From Clostridiales bacterium (GTDB lineage Bacteria; Bacillota; Clostridia; Lachnospirales; Lachnospiraceae): 64,000 bases of DNA. The DNA is taken from positions 1-64,000 of the forward strand of contig JALFSR010000002.1 in NCBI GenBank assembly GCA_022778745.1, written 5' to 3'. A model generated the notes under the pieces. That model was not told the origin of the DNA, searched no databases, and saw only the letters and a list, made by a program, of their open reading frames with translations. The number at the start of each line of letters is the position of its first letter. Position 1 is the first letter of the stretch. Below are positions 43,661-51,513 of the stretch, in pieces. Both the position numbers and the translations under genes were made by a program.

Positions 43661-44884
43661 ATGGCAGGTTTAAATCAAGTACCAAGTGGAAATCGAGTAC
43701 ATATTGGCTTTTTTGGAAAGCGAAATGCAGGAAAATCAAGTGTAGTGAATGCTGTGACAGGGCAGAATCTGGCGATTGTATCCGAGACGAAAGGGACGAC
43801 GACGGATCCCGTACAAAAAGCAATGGAATTACTTCCAATTGGTCCAGTCGTTATAATTGATACGCCAGGAATTGATGATGAGGGAGAATTAGGTGTGCTG
43901 CGTGTGAAACGTACCTATCAGGCATTAAATAAGACAGATGTAGCGATACTTGTTGTAGATGCGCAGATTGGACTGGCGGCAGAAGATCGTGCTCTTGTTC
44001 AGCAGTTTAAAAATAAACAAATTCCATATATTGTTGTGTATAATAAGATAGATTTAGCAAAAGAGTCTTCTTTTGTATTTGAGTCACAGGAAGAAAATAA
44101 AATTGCAGTGAGTGCATTGACGAAAGAACATATTTATGAATTAAAAGAAATGATTGGGCACCTTGCAAAAAAAGAAAAACCAATATTTCCAATTGTAGAA
44201 GATTTAATTGAAAGAGGAGATATTGTTGTGCTTGTTATCCCGATTGATGCGGCAGCACCAAAAGGACGATTGATTTTGCCGCAGCAGCAGACCATTCGAG
44301 AGATTTTGGAATCTGGAGCAAGTGCAGTCGTGTGTCAGCCGAGTGAATTGGCACATACATTAAATAGTATGTCAAAAAAGCCAGCACTTGTCATTACAGA
44401 TAGTCAGGCATTTGGAGAAGTATCAAAAATTACTCCAAAAGATATTATGCTTACATCATTTTCGATTTTATTTGCCCGTCATAAAGGAAATTTGGAACGG
44501 GCAGTAAGAGGAGCTGTGATGATTGAACAGTTAAATGATGGTGATACTGTTTTAATTTCGGAAGGATGCACTCATCATAGACAGTGTGGAGATATCGGAA
44601 CAGAAAAACTGCCAGCATGGATACGAAATTATACAAAAAAAGATTTGAAATTTGTATTTACATCTGGAATAGAATTTCCAGATGATGTGACGATGTATCC
44701 GTTAATTGTCCATTGTGGAGGATGCATGCTAAATGAAAAAGAGATGAAATATCGCCAGCAATGTGCAGCAGATCAGCAGACAGCAATTACAAATTATGGT
44801 ATTATGATTGCTTATATACATGGAATCTTAAAAAGAAGTTTAGAAGTATTTCCAAACATTGCAAAATATTTAAACGAAGAATAA
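43661..44884 (+). CDS. hydF: [FeFe]-hydrogenase maturation GTPase HydF
   Basis: HydF is the scaffold on which the 2Fe subcluster is built before transfer to HydA. The N-terminal GTPase has 'GFFGKRNAGKSSVVNAVTGQ' (P-loop), 'VIIDTPGIDDEGEL' (G3) and 'YNKIDL' (G4). After the dimerisation domain come the Fe-S ligands 'CTHHRQCGDIG' and 'IVHCGGCML' of the C-terminal domain. Length is 407. GGAGGA precedes ATG 43661. With hydE and hydG the maturation set is complete; no hydrogenase structural gene is in the window. Confidence 0.95.
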   Translation: MAGLNQVPSGNRVHIGFFGKRNAGKSSVVNAVTGQNLAIVSETKGTTTDPVQKAMELLPIGPVVIIDTPGIDDEGELGVLRVKRTYQALNKTDVAILVVDAQIGLAAEDRALVQQFKNKQIPYIVVYNKIDLAKESSFVFESQEENKIAVSALTKEHIYELKEMIGHLAKKEKPIFPIVEDLIERGDIVVLVIPIDAAAPKGRLILPQQQTIREILESGASAVVCQPSELAHTLNSMSKKPALVITDSQAFGEVSKITPKDIMLTSFSILFARHKGNLERAVRGAVMIEQLNDGDTVLISEGCTHHRQCGDIGTEKLPAWIRNYTKKDLKFVFTSGIEFPDDVTMYPLIVHCGGCMLNEKEMKYRQQCAADQQTAITNYGIMIAYIHGILKRSLEVFPNIAKYLNEE

Positions 44885-44888
44885 ACAA

Positions 44889-44918
44889 GCGGCGAAGCAT
44901 AGCTGCAATGTCTGCATT
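44889..44918 (+). repeat. Degenerate copy of the intergenic repeat
   Basis: GCGGCGAAGCATAGCTGCAATGTCTGCATT begins just after the hydF stop and shares the GCRGCRAA start and AATGTCTGC end with the copy at 48543, with a divergent middle. Confidence 0.3.
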
Positions 44919-44933
44919 CGATGAAAATAACAC

Positions 44934-44962
44934 TTGTCTGTGTATATAAATTGTGATATGAT
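44934..44962 (+). promoter_or_regulatory. Promoter upstream of the glycan locus
   Basis: TTGTCT (44934-44939) and TATGAT (44957-44962) are 17 bp apart. Confidence 0.6.
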
Positions 44963-44967
44963 GAAAA

Positions 44968-45022
44968 AAATATTGCACAGTAACATACAGGCGTGCAGCT
45001 TTAGAGACTGCACGCCGTTTTC
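44968..45022 (+). ncRNA. Candidate short leader RNA ending in a terminator
   Basis: A transcript from the promoter at 44934-44962 would start near 44968 and meet a perfect terminator at 44990-45022 (GGCGTGCAG / CTGCACGCC, then GTTTTCTT). The product would be about 50 nt. It may be an attenuated leader of the glycan operon or an independent small RNA. The next 165 bp to 45187 show no other recognisable signal apart from a short GTCC...GGAC stem near 45107. Confidence 0.4.
44990..45022 (+). terminator. Intrinsic terminator / attenuator before the glycan operon
   Basis: GGCGTGCAG (44990-44998) pairs perfectly with CTGCACGCC (45008-45016), followed by GTTTTCTT. The genes downstream must be read through it or have another promoter. 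Confidence 0.8.
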
Positions 45023-45187
45023 TTATGCAGGTGAGTAGAGAAACCTTTTTGGAAAGGGATGACTTTTGAATTATTATATGTTACAATAAACGTGCAAAAA
45101 GCTCGGTCCATTAGGGGTAGGACATAAAATAATTTTTATAAAGATAGATTTCGTTGTTGAGAGATAACGTGAGAAAGGAAATATATT

Positions 45188-45958
45188 ATGAAAGTTGTAA
45201 TACTAGCAGGGGGATTTGGAACTAGAATTAGCGAAGAGAGTCATTTAAAACCAAAACCAATGATTGAAATTGGAGGAAAGCCAATTTTATGGCATATTAT
45301 GAAAGAATATTCTTATTATGGATTTAACGAATTTGTTATTTGCCTTGGATATAAACAGCATGTCGTAAAAGAATTTTTCTCTGATTATTTTCTGCATACG
45401 TCCGATATTACATTTGATCTTGCAAATAATAAGATGATTGTACACAACAACTTCTCAGAGCCGTGGAAAGTTACGCTTGTTGATACTGGCTTGAATACGA
45501 TGACAGGAGGTCGTGTAAAGAGAATTCGAGATTATGTAGAAAATGAACCATTTATGCTGACTTACGGAGATGGTGTGGCAGATGTAAATATCCCAAAATT
45601 GGTTGAATTTCATAAGAAGCATGGAAAGATTGCTACAATTACGACAGTGAATATAGGACAGCGGTTTGGAGTGATGGATATTGCAGAAAATGGGCAGATT
45701 CATTCATTCCGTGAGAAAAATGATGAAGATGGCAGTATGATTAATGGCGGTTATATGGTGATGAATCCAGAAGTATTTAATTATATTGAAGGAGACGATA
45801 CAGTATTCGAGAAAGAGCCATTGGAAAATCTTGCAAAAGACGGACAGCTAATGGCATATTATCACAAAGGATTTTGGAAGTGCATGGATACACAGCGAGA
45901 TAAGAAAAGCTTAGAAGAAATGTGGCAGTCCAACCATGCACCGTGGAAAATATGGTAA
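45188..45958 (+). CDS. rfbF: Glucose-1-phosphate cytidylyltransferase
   Basis: The enzyme (also called DdhA or AscA) makes CDP-glucose from CTP and glucose 1-phosphate, the first step toward 3,6-dideoxyhexoses. The nucleotidyltransferase signature 'ILAGGFGTRISEESHLKPKPMIEIGGKPILWHIMK' is at the N-terminus, 'LTYGDGVADV' carries the metal-binding Asp, and the C-terminal 'FWKCMDTQRDKKSLEEMW' is distinctive of the cytidylyl group. Length (256) matches. It is the first gene of the glycan locus. Confidence 0.93.
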   Translation: MKVVILAGGFGTRISEESHLKPKPMIEIGGKPILWHIMKEYSYYGFNEFVICLGYKQHVVKEFFSDYFLHTSDITFDLANNKMIVHNNFSEPWKVTLVDTGLNTMTGGRVKRIRDYVENEPFMLTYGDGVADVNIPKLVEFHKKHGKIATITTVNIGQRFGVMDIAENGQIHSFREKNDEDGSMINGGYMVMNPEVFNYIEGDDTVFEKEPLENLAKDGQLMAYYHKGFWKCMDTQRDKKSLEEMWQSNHAPWKIW

Positions 45959-46022
45959 TCGATATAGTTTAAAAAGAACAGCTGCCTGATAAGCAGAGCA
46001 AAACAAAAGAAGGGAGAAATCA

Positions 46023-47084
46023 ATGTTAGATTTGAACTTTTTTCAAGATAAGACGATATTAGTAACAGGACATACGGGATTTAAAGGTTCCTGGCTGTGC
46101 AAAATATTAGTGGATGCTGGTGCACATGTGACAGGATATTCGTTAGAGCCACCGACGAATCCAAATTTATTTACTCTTTCTGGAATAGAACAAAAGATGC
46201 ATTCCATTATCGGAGATGTGCGGGATCGTAGGCATTTGATGCAAGTATTTGACGAAGTGCAGCCAGAGATCGTTATTCATCTGGCAGCACAGCCGATTGT
46301 AAGAGAATCTTACAAAAATCCGGTGGAAACGTACGAGATAAATGTAATGGGAACGGTCAATATATTAGAAGCGGTGCGTCTGCATCCATCGGTGCGTTCT
46401 GTTTTAAACGTTACGACAGATAAAGTTTATTATAATCGCGAGTGGGAATGGGGATATAGAGAAGAGGATCCGCTTGATGGATATGATCCGTATTCCAATA
46501 GTAAATCTTGTTCTGAATTAGTGACGCATAGCTACAAATTATCATTTTTTAAAGACTGTGATCAGGCAGTATCGACGGCACGAGCAGGAAATGTAATCGG
46601 AGGCGGCGATTTTGCAGCAGATCGCATTATTCCAGATTGTGTTCGCGCAGCACGTGCAAAACAGCCAATGATTGTAAGAAACCCATATTCGACAAGACCA
46701 TATCAGCATGTGTTAGAACCATTAATGTTATATCTTACAATTGTACAAAAACAGTATGAAGATAGTAAATTTGCTGGTTATTACAATGTAGGACCAGATG
46801 ATAGTGATTGTTTGACAACGGGACATCTTGTTGATCTGTTTTGCGAAGCATGGGGAGATGGAATGATTTGGGAAAATCGTTTTGACGGTGGTCCTCATGA
46901 AGCGAACTTTTTAAAGCTCGATTGTTCGCGTGTAAAGCGTGTATTTGGATGGAGACCAACATGGGATGTAAAGAAAGCAATTGAGAAAACAGTAGAGTGG
47001 TCAAGAGTATGGATGAGCTGCGGTAATATTGAAGCATGTATGGAAGCACAAATACAACAATTTTTAGCGGAATTAAGAAAATAA
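46023..47084 (+). CDS. rfbG: CDP-glucose 4,6-dehydratase
   Basis: The enzyme (DdhB/AscB) turns CDP-glucose into CDP-4-keto-6-deoxyglucose with bound NAD+. It is an extended SDR with 'VTGHTGFKGSWLCKIL' (GxxGxxG), 'VIHLAAQPIVRESYKNPVETYEINVMGTVNILEA', 'NVTTDKVYYNREWEWGYREEDPLDG' and the catalytic 'YDPYSNSKSCSE' (YxxxK). Length is 353. It follows rfbF by 64 bp; an intergenic repeat separates it from rfbH. Confidence 0.95.
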   Translation: MLDLNFFQDKTILVTGHTGFKGSWLCKILVDAGAHVTGYSLEPPTNPNLFTLSGIEQKMHSIIGDVRDRRHLMQVFDEVQPEIVIHLAAQPIVRESYKNPVETYEINVMGTVNILEAVRLHPSVRSVLNVTTDKVYYNREWEWGYREEDPLDGYDPYSNSKSCSELVTHSYKLSFFKDCDQAVSTARAGNVIGGGDFAADRIIPDCVRAARAKQPMIVRNPYSTRPYQHVLEPLMLYLTIVQKQYEDSKFAGYYNVGPDDSDCLTTGHLVDLFCEAWGDGMIWENRFDGGPHEANFLKLDCSRVKRVFGWRPTWDVKKAIEKTVEWSRVWMSCGNIEACMEAQIQQFLAELRK

Positions 47085-47114
47085 TTTTCTAATTTCAAAT
47101 GTATGAAATCACTA

Positions 47115-47150
47115 AGAAAGCAGCAAAGCGGATTGTGAATATCCGCTTTG
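47115..47150 (+). repeat. Copy of the GCAGCGAAGCGGAT intergenic repeat
   Basis: AGAAAGCAGCAAAGCGGATTGTGAATATCCGCTTTG contains the stem GCGGAT/ATCCGC and matches 43588-43623 at 31 of 36 positions. Confidence 0.65.
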
Positions 47151-47192
47151 TAAACAATCACGTTAATATTTGGAGATAGAGAGGAATACAAA

Positions 47193-48539
47193 ATGTTTGA
47201 ACAAATGAATGAAAAAGAAGCAAGAGAGCAAATTCTTTCTATGGTTGCTGCGTATTGCGATAAATATCATAATCAAAAAAAACCATTTGAGCAGGGACAA
47301 AGAATTCCATATGCATCTCGTGTCTATGATCATAGCGAGATGGTGAATTTAGTAGACAGCTCATTGGAATTTTGGCTGACATCCGGACGCTATACGGATC
47401 AGTTTGAAAAAGAGTTTGCTAACTATTTAAACGTTCCGTTTTGCTCACTTGTCAATTCAGGATCTTCTGCAAATTTGATTGCATTTATGACATTGACTTC
47501 TCCATTGCTTGGAGAACGTCAAGTAAAGCGTGGAGATGAAGTTATTACTGTTGCCGCAGGATTCCCGACGACAGTAACACCAGTGATTCAATATGGAGCA
47601 GTTCCTGTATTTGTGGATGTTACCATTCCACAGTATAATATTGATGTTACAAAGCTTGAAGAAGCATATTCGGAAAAGACAAAGGCAGTTATGATTGCAC
47701 ATACACTTGGTAATCCATTTGATTTAACAGCAGTAAAACAATTTTGTGACAGACATAATCTCTGGCTTGTAGAAGACAACTGTGATGCACTCGGTTCTAA
47801 GTACGAAATTGATGGGGAAGAAAAATTTACAGGAACGATCGGTGATATTGGAACATCCAGTTTCTATCCTCCACATCATATGACAATGGGAGAGGGCGGA
47901 GCTGTCTATACAAAAAATCCATTATTACATCGAATTATCCGTTCATTCCGTGACTGGGGAAGAGATTGTGTATGTCCGTCAGGAAGAGACAATCTTTGCG
48001 GACATCGTTTTGACAAACAATATGGAGAACTCCCAATTGGATATGATCACAAATATGTCTATTCTCATTTTGGATATAATTTAAAAGCAACTGATATGCA
48101 GGCAGCAATCGGATGTGCACAGATTGTAAAATTTCCTTCTTTTGTAGAACGAAGAATTCATAATTTCAATCGTCTCAAAGATGCATTGCGTGACTGTGAA
48201 GATCAACTTATTTTGCCAGAAGCGTGTCCAAATTCACAGCCAAGCTGGTTTGGATTTTTAATTACTGGCAAAGAAGGAGTAAGCCGTAATAAGGTCGTAC
48301 AATATGTTGAAAAACAAGGCGTACAGACTCGTATGTTATTTTCTGGTAATTTAATTAAGCATCCTTGTTTTGATGAGATGCGTGCTTCAAACCAAGGATA
48401 TCGTGTTGTTGGAAGTTTAGAAAATACAGATCGAATTATGAACGACACATTCTGGGTAGGCGTATATCCAGGTATGACAGATGAGATGATTGATTACATG
48501 GCTAAGATAATAAAAGAAGCAGTAAACAGCCAGATATAA
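47193..48539 (+). CDS. rfbH: CDP-6-deoxy-D-xylo-4-hexulose-3-dehydrase (DdhC/E1)
   Basis: This PMP- and [2Fe-2S]-dependent enzyme removes the C3 hydroxyl of CDP-4-keto-6-deoxyglucose. It has the aminotransferase fold of the DegT/WecE group, but the usual PLP-binding Lys is His, in 'SSFYPPHHMTMGEGGAVYT', which is diagnostic for E1. The iron-sulfur cysteines are seen in 'GRDCVCPSGRDNLCGHRF'. Length is 448. The reductase partner (E3, DdhD/AscD) that feeds electrons is not in the window. Confidence 0.95.
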   Translation: MFEQMNEKEAREQILSMVAAYCDKYHNQKKPFEQGQRIPYASRVYDHSEMVNLVDSSLEFWLTSGRYTDQFEKEFANYLNVPFCSLVNSGSSANLIAFMTLTSPLLGERQVKRGDEVITVAAGFPTTVTPVIQYGAVPVFVDVTIPQYNIDVTKLEEAYSEKTKAVMIAHTLGNPFDLTAVKQFCDRHNLWLVEDNCDALGSKYEIDGEEKFTGTIGDIGTSSFYPPHHMTMGEGGAVYTKNPLLHRIIRSFRDWGRDCVCPSGRDNLCGHRFDKQYGELPIGYDHKYVYSHFGYNLKATDMQAAIGCAQIVKFPSFVERRIHNFNRLKDALRDCEDQLILPEACPNSQPSWFGFLITGKEGVSRNKVVQYVEKQGVQTRMLFSGNLIKHPCFDEMRASNQGYRVVGSLENTDRIMNDTFWVGVYPGMTDEMIDYMAKIIKEAVNSQI

Positions 48540-48542
48540 GTT

Positions 48543-48576
48543 GAAAGCAGCAAAACGTATTCCGAATGTCTGCTGT
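48543..48576 (+). repeat. Copy of the GCAGCGAAGCGGAT intergenic repeat
   Basis: GAAAGCAGCAAAACGTATTCCGAATGTCTGCTGT starts four bases after the rfbH stop codon and agrees with 47116-47149 at about 27 of 34 positions. Confidence 0.5.
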
Positions 48577-48594
48577 GGTGCGGAATGAGCAGTC

Positions 48595-48631
48595 TCCCCT
48601 ACTTAAAGTGTGAAGAATGCTAAGTGGGGGA
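48595..48631 (+). terminator. Intercistronic hairpin after rfbH
   Basis: TCCCCTACTT pairs with AAGTGGGGGA over 10 bp (one G-U). No U-tract follows, so it is more likely an mRNA-processing or stability structure than a terminator. Confidence 0.45.
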
Positions 48632-48681
48632 AGAACTTGATATGGTTAAATAATTGTATTTGAAGAAAAGGAAAGAAAAAG

Positions 48682-50508
48682 ATGAGGATAAAATTATCAA
48701 ACTATGTTTCACAGTTTTGTGTGGATTATGGAATTACAAATGTCTTTACTGTAACTGGAGGAGGGGCGATGCACTTAAATGATGCGTTTGGACATCAGAA
48801 GGGGTTGACATGTCTGTATCAGCATCATGAGCAGGCATGTGCCATTGCAGCAGAAAGTTACGCAAGAATGGATAACAAAATGGCGGTTCTCTGTGTCACT
48901 ACAGGACCAGGCGGAACAAATGCATTGACTGGTGTAGTTGGGGCATATTTGGATTCTATTCCTATGCTTGTTATTTCTGGACAAGTGCGTTATGATACAA
49001 CTGCTCGCTATACGGGATTAAATCTTCGAGCTGTAGGTGATCAGGAGTTTGATATATGTAAGGCTGCAGCATCGATGACAAAATATTGTGAGATGGTAAT
49101 AGAACCGAATAAGATTCGATATTGTCTGGAAAAGGCGATGTATATTGCATCGCATGGCCGTCCAGGTCCATGTTGGCTTGATATTCCAGTCAACGTCCAG
49201 GGCAGTTATATTGAGACAGAAGAATTAGAAGGATATTGTCCAGAAGAAGATTATGAAAAGGAACTTCCACCAGCAGTAGAGGATGAAGTGGCAGATGCGA
49301 TTATTGAAAAAATTCGTCAGGCAAAGCGTCCAGTATTTTATGCAGGTAATGGAATCCGTATTTCTGGCGGATACGAAAGTTTTCGTTTGGTAGTGGAAAA
49401 ATTAAATATTCCAGTTGTAACGACATGGGATGGCATTGATGAGATAGAGACAGATCATCCGCTTTATACTGGAAGAGGCGGAGGCATGGGGGATCGTGCT
49501 GGGAACTTTGCTGTTCAAAACAGTGACCTTGTTTTTGCAGTTGGCAATCGCCTTAGCATCAGACAAGTTGGATTTAATCATCACACATGGGCAAGAGAAG
49601 CGTATGTCATTGTAAATGATATTGACAAAGAAGAATTGAAGAAACCAACGATTCATGTCGATATGCCAATTTGGGCAGATGCAAAAGATTTATTGGAGAA
49701 ATTAGAAAAACGTCTTCCAGATGGGAAATTATTCCAAGGAGAGGAGTGGCTGAATGCCTGTCAAAACTGGAAAAAAACATACCCAGTGCTTCAGCCAAAG
49801 CATTTTAGTCAAAACAATGGATATGCGAATGTATATGCAGCGATTCATGCAATCAGCAGTAATCTTGATGAAGGACAAGTAACCGTAGTTGGAAATGGAT
49901 CTGCATGTGTAGTTGGAAGTCAAAGCTATATTATAAAAAAAGATCAGCGATTTATTATTAATTCAGCGATTGCCTCGATGGGATATGATCTGCCAGCTGT
50001 CATTGGTACAGCGATGGCATGGAAAGGAAAGAACATGGTCTGCATTACAGGTGACGGCAGCATTCAGATGAATTTACAAGAACTTCAGACAATCGTACAT
50101 CATCAAATGCCAATTAAGATTTTCCTAATCAATAACAGTGGCTATCATTCAATTCGTCAGACACAGCGTAATTTCTTTGGAGAGCCGCTTGTAGGAATCG
50201 GTGCAGACAGCAGAGATTTGAGTTTTCCGGATATGGAAAAATTAGCATGGGCATATGGTATTCCATATATGAGCGTGCATCAGAACAATGATTTAGATCA
50301 GGCAGTGAAAGAGACACTTGCAAAGAAAGGTCCTATGATCTGTGAGATTTTTGTAGATACAAAGCAAAATTTTGAACCAAAATCTACAACAAAACGTTTG
50401 GAGGATGGTACGTTAGTATCTGCTCCGTTAGAAGACTTAGCACCATTTTTAAGTAAAGAAGAACTCAAACAAAATATGTTTATTCCTCTTGTAGATGAAA
50501 TAAAATAA
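48682..50508 (+). CDS. Acetolactate synthase-like ThDP enzyme, YerE-like
   Basis: The 608-residue protein has the three-domain layout of ThDP-dependent acetolactate synthases. The catalytic Glu lies in 'LYQHHEQACAIAAESYAR' (about residue 51), 'CVTTGPGGTNALTGV' follows, and the ThDP-magnesium motif is 'VCITGDGSIQMNLQELQTIVHHQMPIKIFLINN' (about 450-480). Sitting directly after rfbF-rfbG-rfbH, it occupies the place of yerE, the Yersinia flavoenzyme that adds a two-carbon unit from pyruvate to C4 of CDP-3,6-dideoxy-4-ketoglucose. I infer that role here. A plain branched-chain amino acid role is unlikely from context. Confidence 0.85.
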   Translation: MRIKLSNYVSQFCVDYGITNVFTVTGGGAMHLNDAFGHQKGLTCLYQHHEQACAIAAESYARMDNKMAVLCVTTGPGGTNALTGVVGAYLDSIPMLVISGQVRYDTTARYTGLNLRAVGDQEFDICKAAASMTKYCEMVIEPNKIRYCLEKAMYIASHGRPGPCWLDIPVNVQGSYIETEELEGYCPEEDYEKELPPAVEDEVADAIIEKIRQAKRPVFYAGNGIRISGGYESFRLVVEKLNIPVVTTWDGIDEIETDHPLYTGRGGGMGDRAGNFAVQNSDLVFAVGNRLSIRQVGFNHHTWAREAYVIVNDIDKEELKKPTIHVDMPIWADAKDLLEKLEKRLPDGKLFQGEEWLNACQNWKKTYPVLQPKHFSQNNGYANVYAAIHAISSNLDEGQVTVVGNGSACVVGSQSYIIKKDQRFIINSAIASMGYDLPAVIGTAMAWKGKNMVCITGDGSIQMNLQELQTIVHHQMPIKIFLINNSGYHSIRQTQRNFFGEPLVGIGADSRDLSFPDMEKLAWAYGIPYMSVHQNNDLDQAVKETLAKKGPMICEIFVDTKQNFEPKSTTKRLEDGTLVSAPLEDLAPFLSKEELKQNMFIPLVDEIK

Positions 50509-50574
50509 GGGAAATTGAAGCAGCAGCTCATCGGTAAGCCGATATAGAGCGATTTGATAGAAAGGAGCGGTGGA

Positions 50575-51507
50575 ATGGATAAAATCACTCGTGCTGTGCT
50601 AACAGGAGCTACAGGAATGATTGGTGCGACGTTAGTACAGACATTATTAAAGGAAGGTGTGGAGGTATGGGCACTCGTGAGGCGTTCCTCCGCTCGGATC
50701 AGTCATTTGCCAGTCAATGACAAGCTGCATCTCATTGATACAGAATTGTCCGAATTAGAACAATTAACACAACATATGGAAAAACTGCCCCAAAAAGCCG
50801 ATGCATTTTTTCATTTAGGATGGGAAGGAACGTATGGTGTAAGCAGAAATGATGTCTATCTGCAGCATAGAAATATAAAATATACGTTGGATGCGGTGAA
50901 ACTGGCAAGTAGACTGAATTGTGAAGTGTTTGTAGGAGCTGGTTCTCAAGCAGAATATGGAAGATGTCATGACATCATTCATCCAACGACTCCAGCGTTT
51001 CCAGAAACAGGTTATGGAATAGGAAAATTATGTGCAGGTCAGATGAGTCGAAACCTATGCAGACAACTTGGAATTCGTCATATATGGGCAAGAATTTTTA
51101 GTGTTTACGGTCCAATGGATCAAGACTACACGATGGTAATGTCAGGTATTTATCAATTATTAAGAGGAGAACGTCCGCGTTATACAAAAGGAGAACAACT
51201 TTGGGATTATATTTATGCAGAAGATGCAGCAAAAGCATTGTATCTGGCAGCATGGAAAGGGACTGATCAAAGTGTATATTGTATTGGCAGCGGGCAGGTG
51301 CGTCCGCTAAAAGAGTATATTTTCGCAATTCGAGATGCAGTAGATGTCAATGCATCCATTGGATTAGGGGAAATTCCATATCCAGATGGACAAGTGATGT
51401 ATTTGCAGGCAGATATTAAGACATTGACAGAAGATACAGGATTTATTCCATCAGTTTCCTTTGAGGAGGGAATTCAAAAAACCGTTCAGTGGTGCAGAAA
51501 GAGATGA
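50575..51507 (+). CDS. NAD-dependent epimerase/dehydratase family protein, possible YerF-like reductase
   Basis: An extended SDR of 310 residues with 'VLTGATGMIGATLVQTL' (NAD-binding Gly motif), 'FFHLGWEG', 'FVGAGSQAEYG' and the catalytic 'GYGIGKLCAG' (YxxxK). ATG 50575 follows GAAAGGAG; the track start at 50554 lies before the RBS. In the yersiniose pathway YerF, a reductase, completes the two-carbon-branched sugar made by YerE, and this gene stands in the matching position. It could equally epimerise or reduce another CDP-sugar. The GT2 gene starts six bases after its stop. Confidence 0.8.
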   Translation: MDKITRAVLTGATGMIGATLVQTLLKEGVEVWALVRRSSARISHLPVNDKLHLIDTELSELEQLTQHMEKLPQKADAFFHLGWEGTYGVSRNDVYLQHRNIKYTLDAVKLASRLNCEVFVGAGSQAEYGRCHDIIHPTTPAFPETGYGIGKLCAGQMSRNLCRQLGIRHIWARIFSVYGPMDQDYTMVMSGIYQLLRGERPRYTKGEQLWDYIYAEDAAKALYLAAWKGTDQSVYCIGSGQVRPLKEYIFAIRDAVDVNASIGLGEIPYPDGQVMYLQADIKTLTEDTGFIPSVSFEEGIQKTVQWCRKR

Positions 51508-51513
51508 GGAAAA

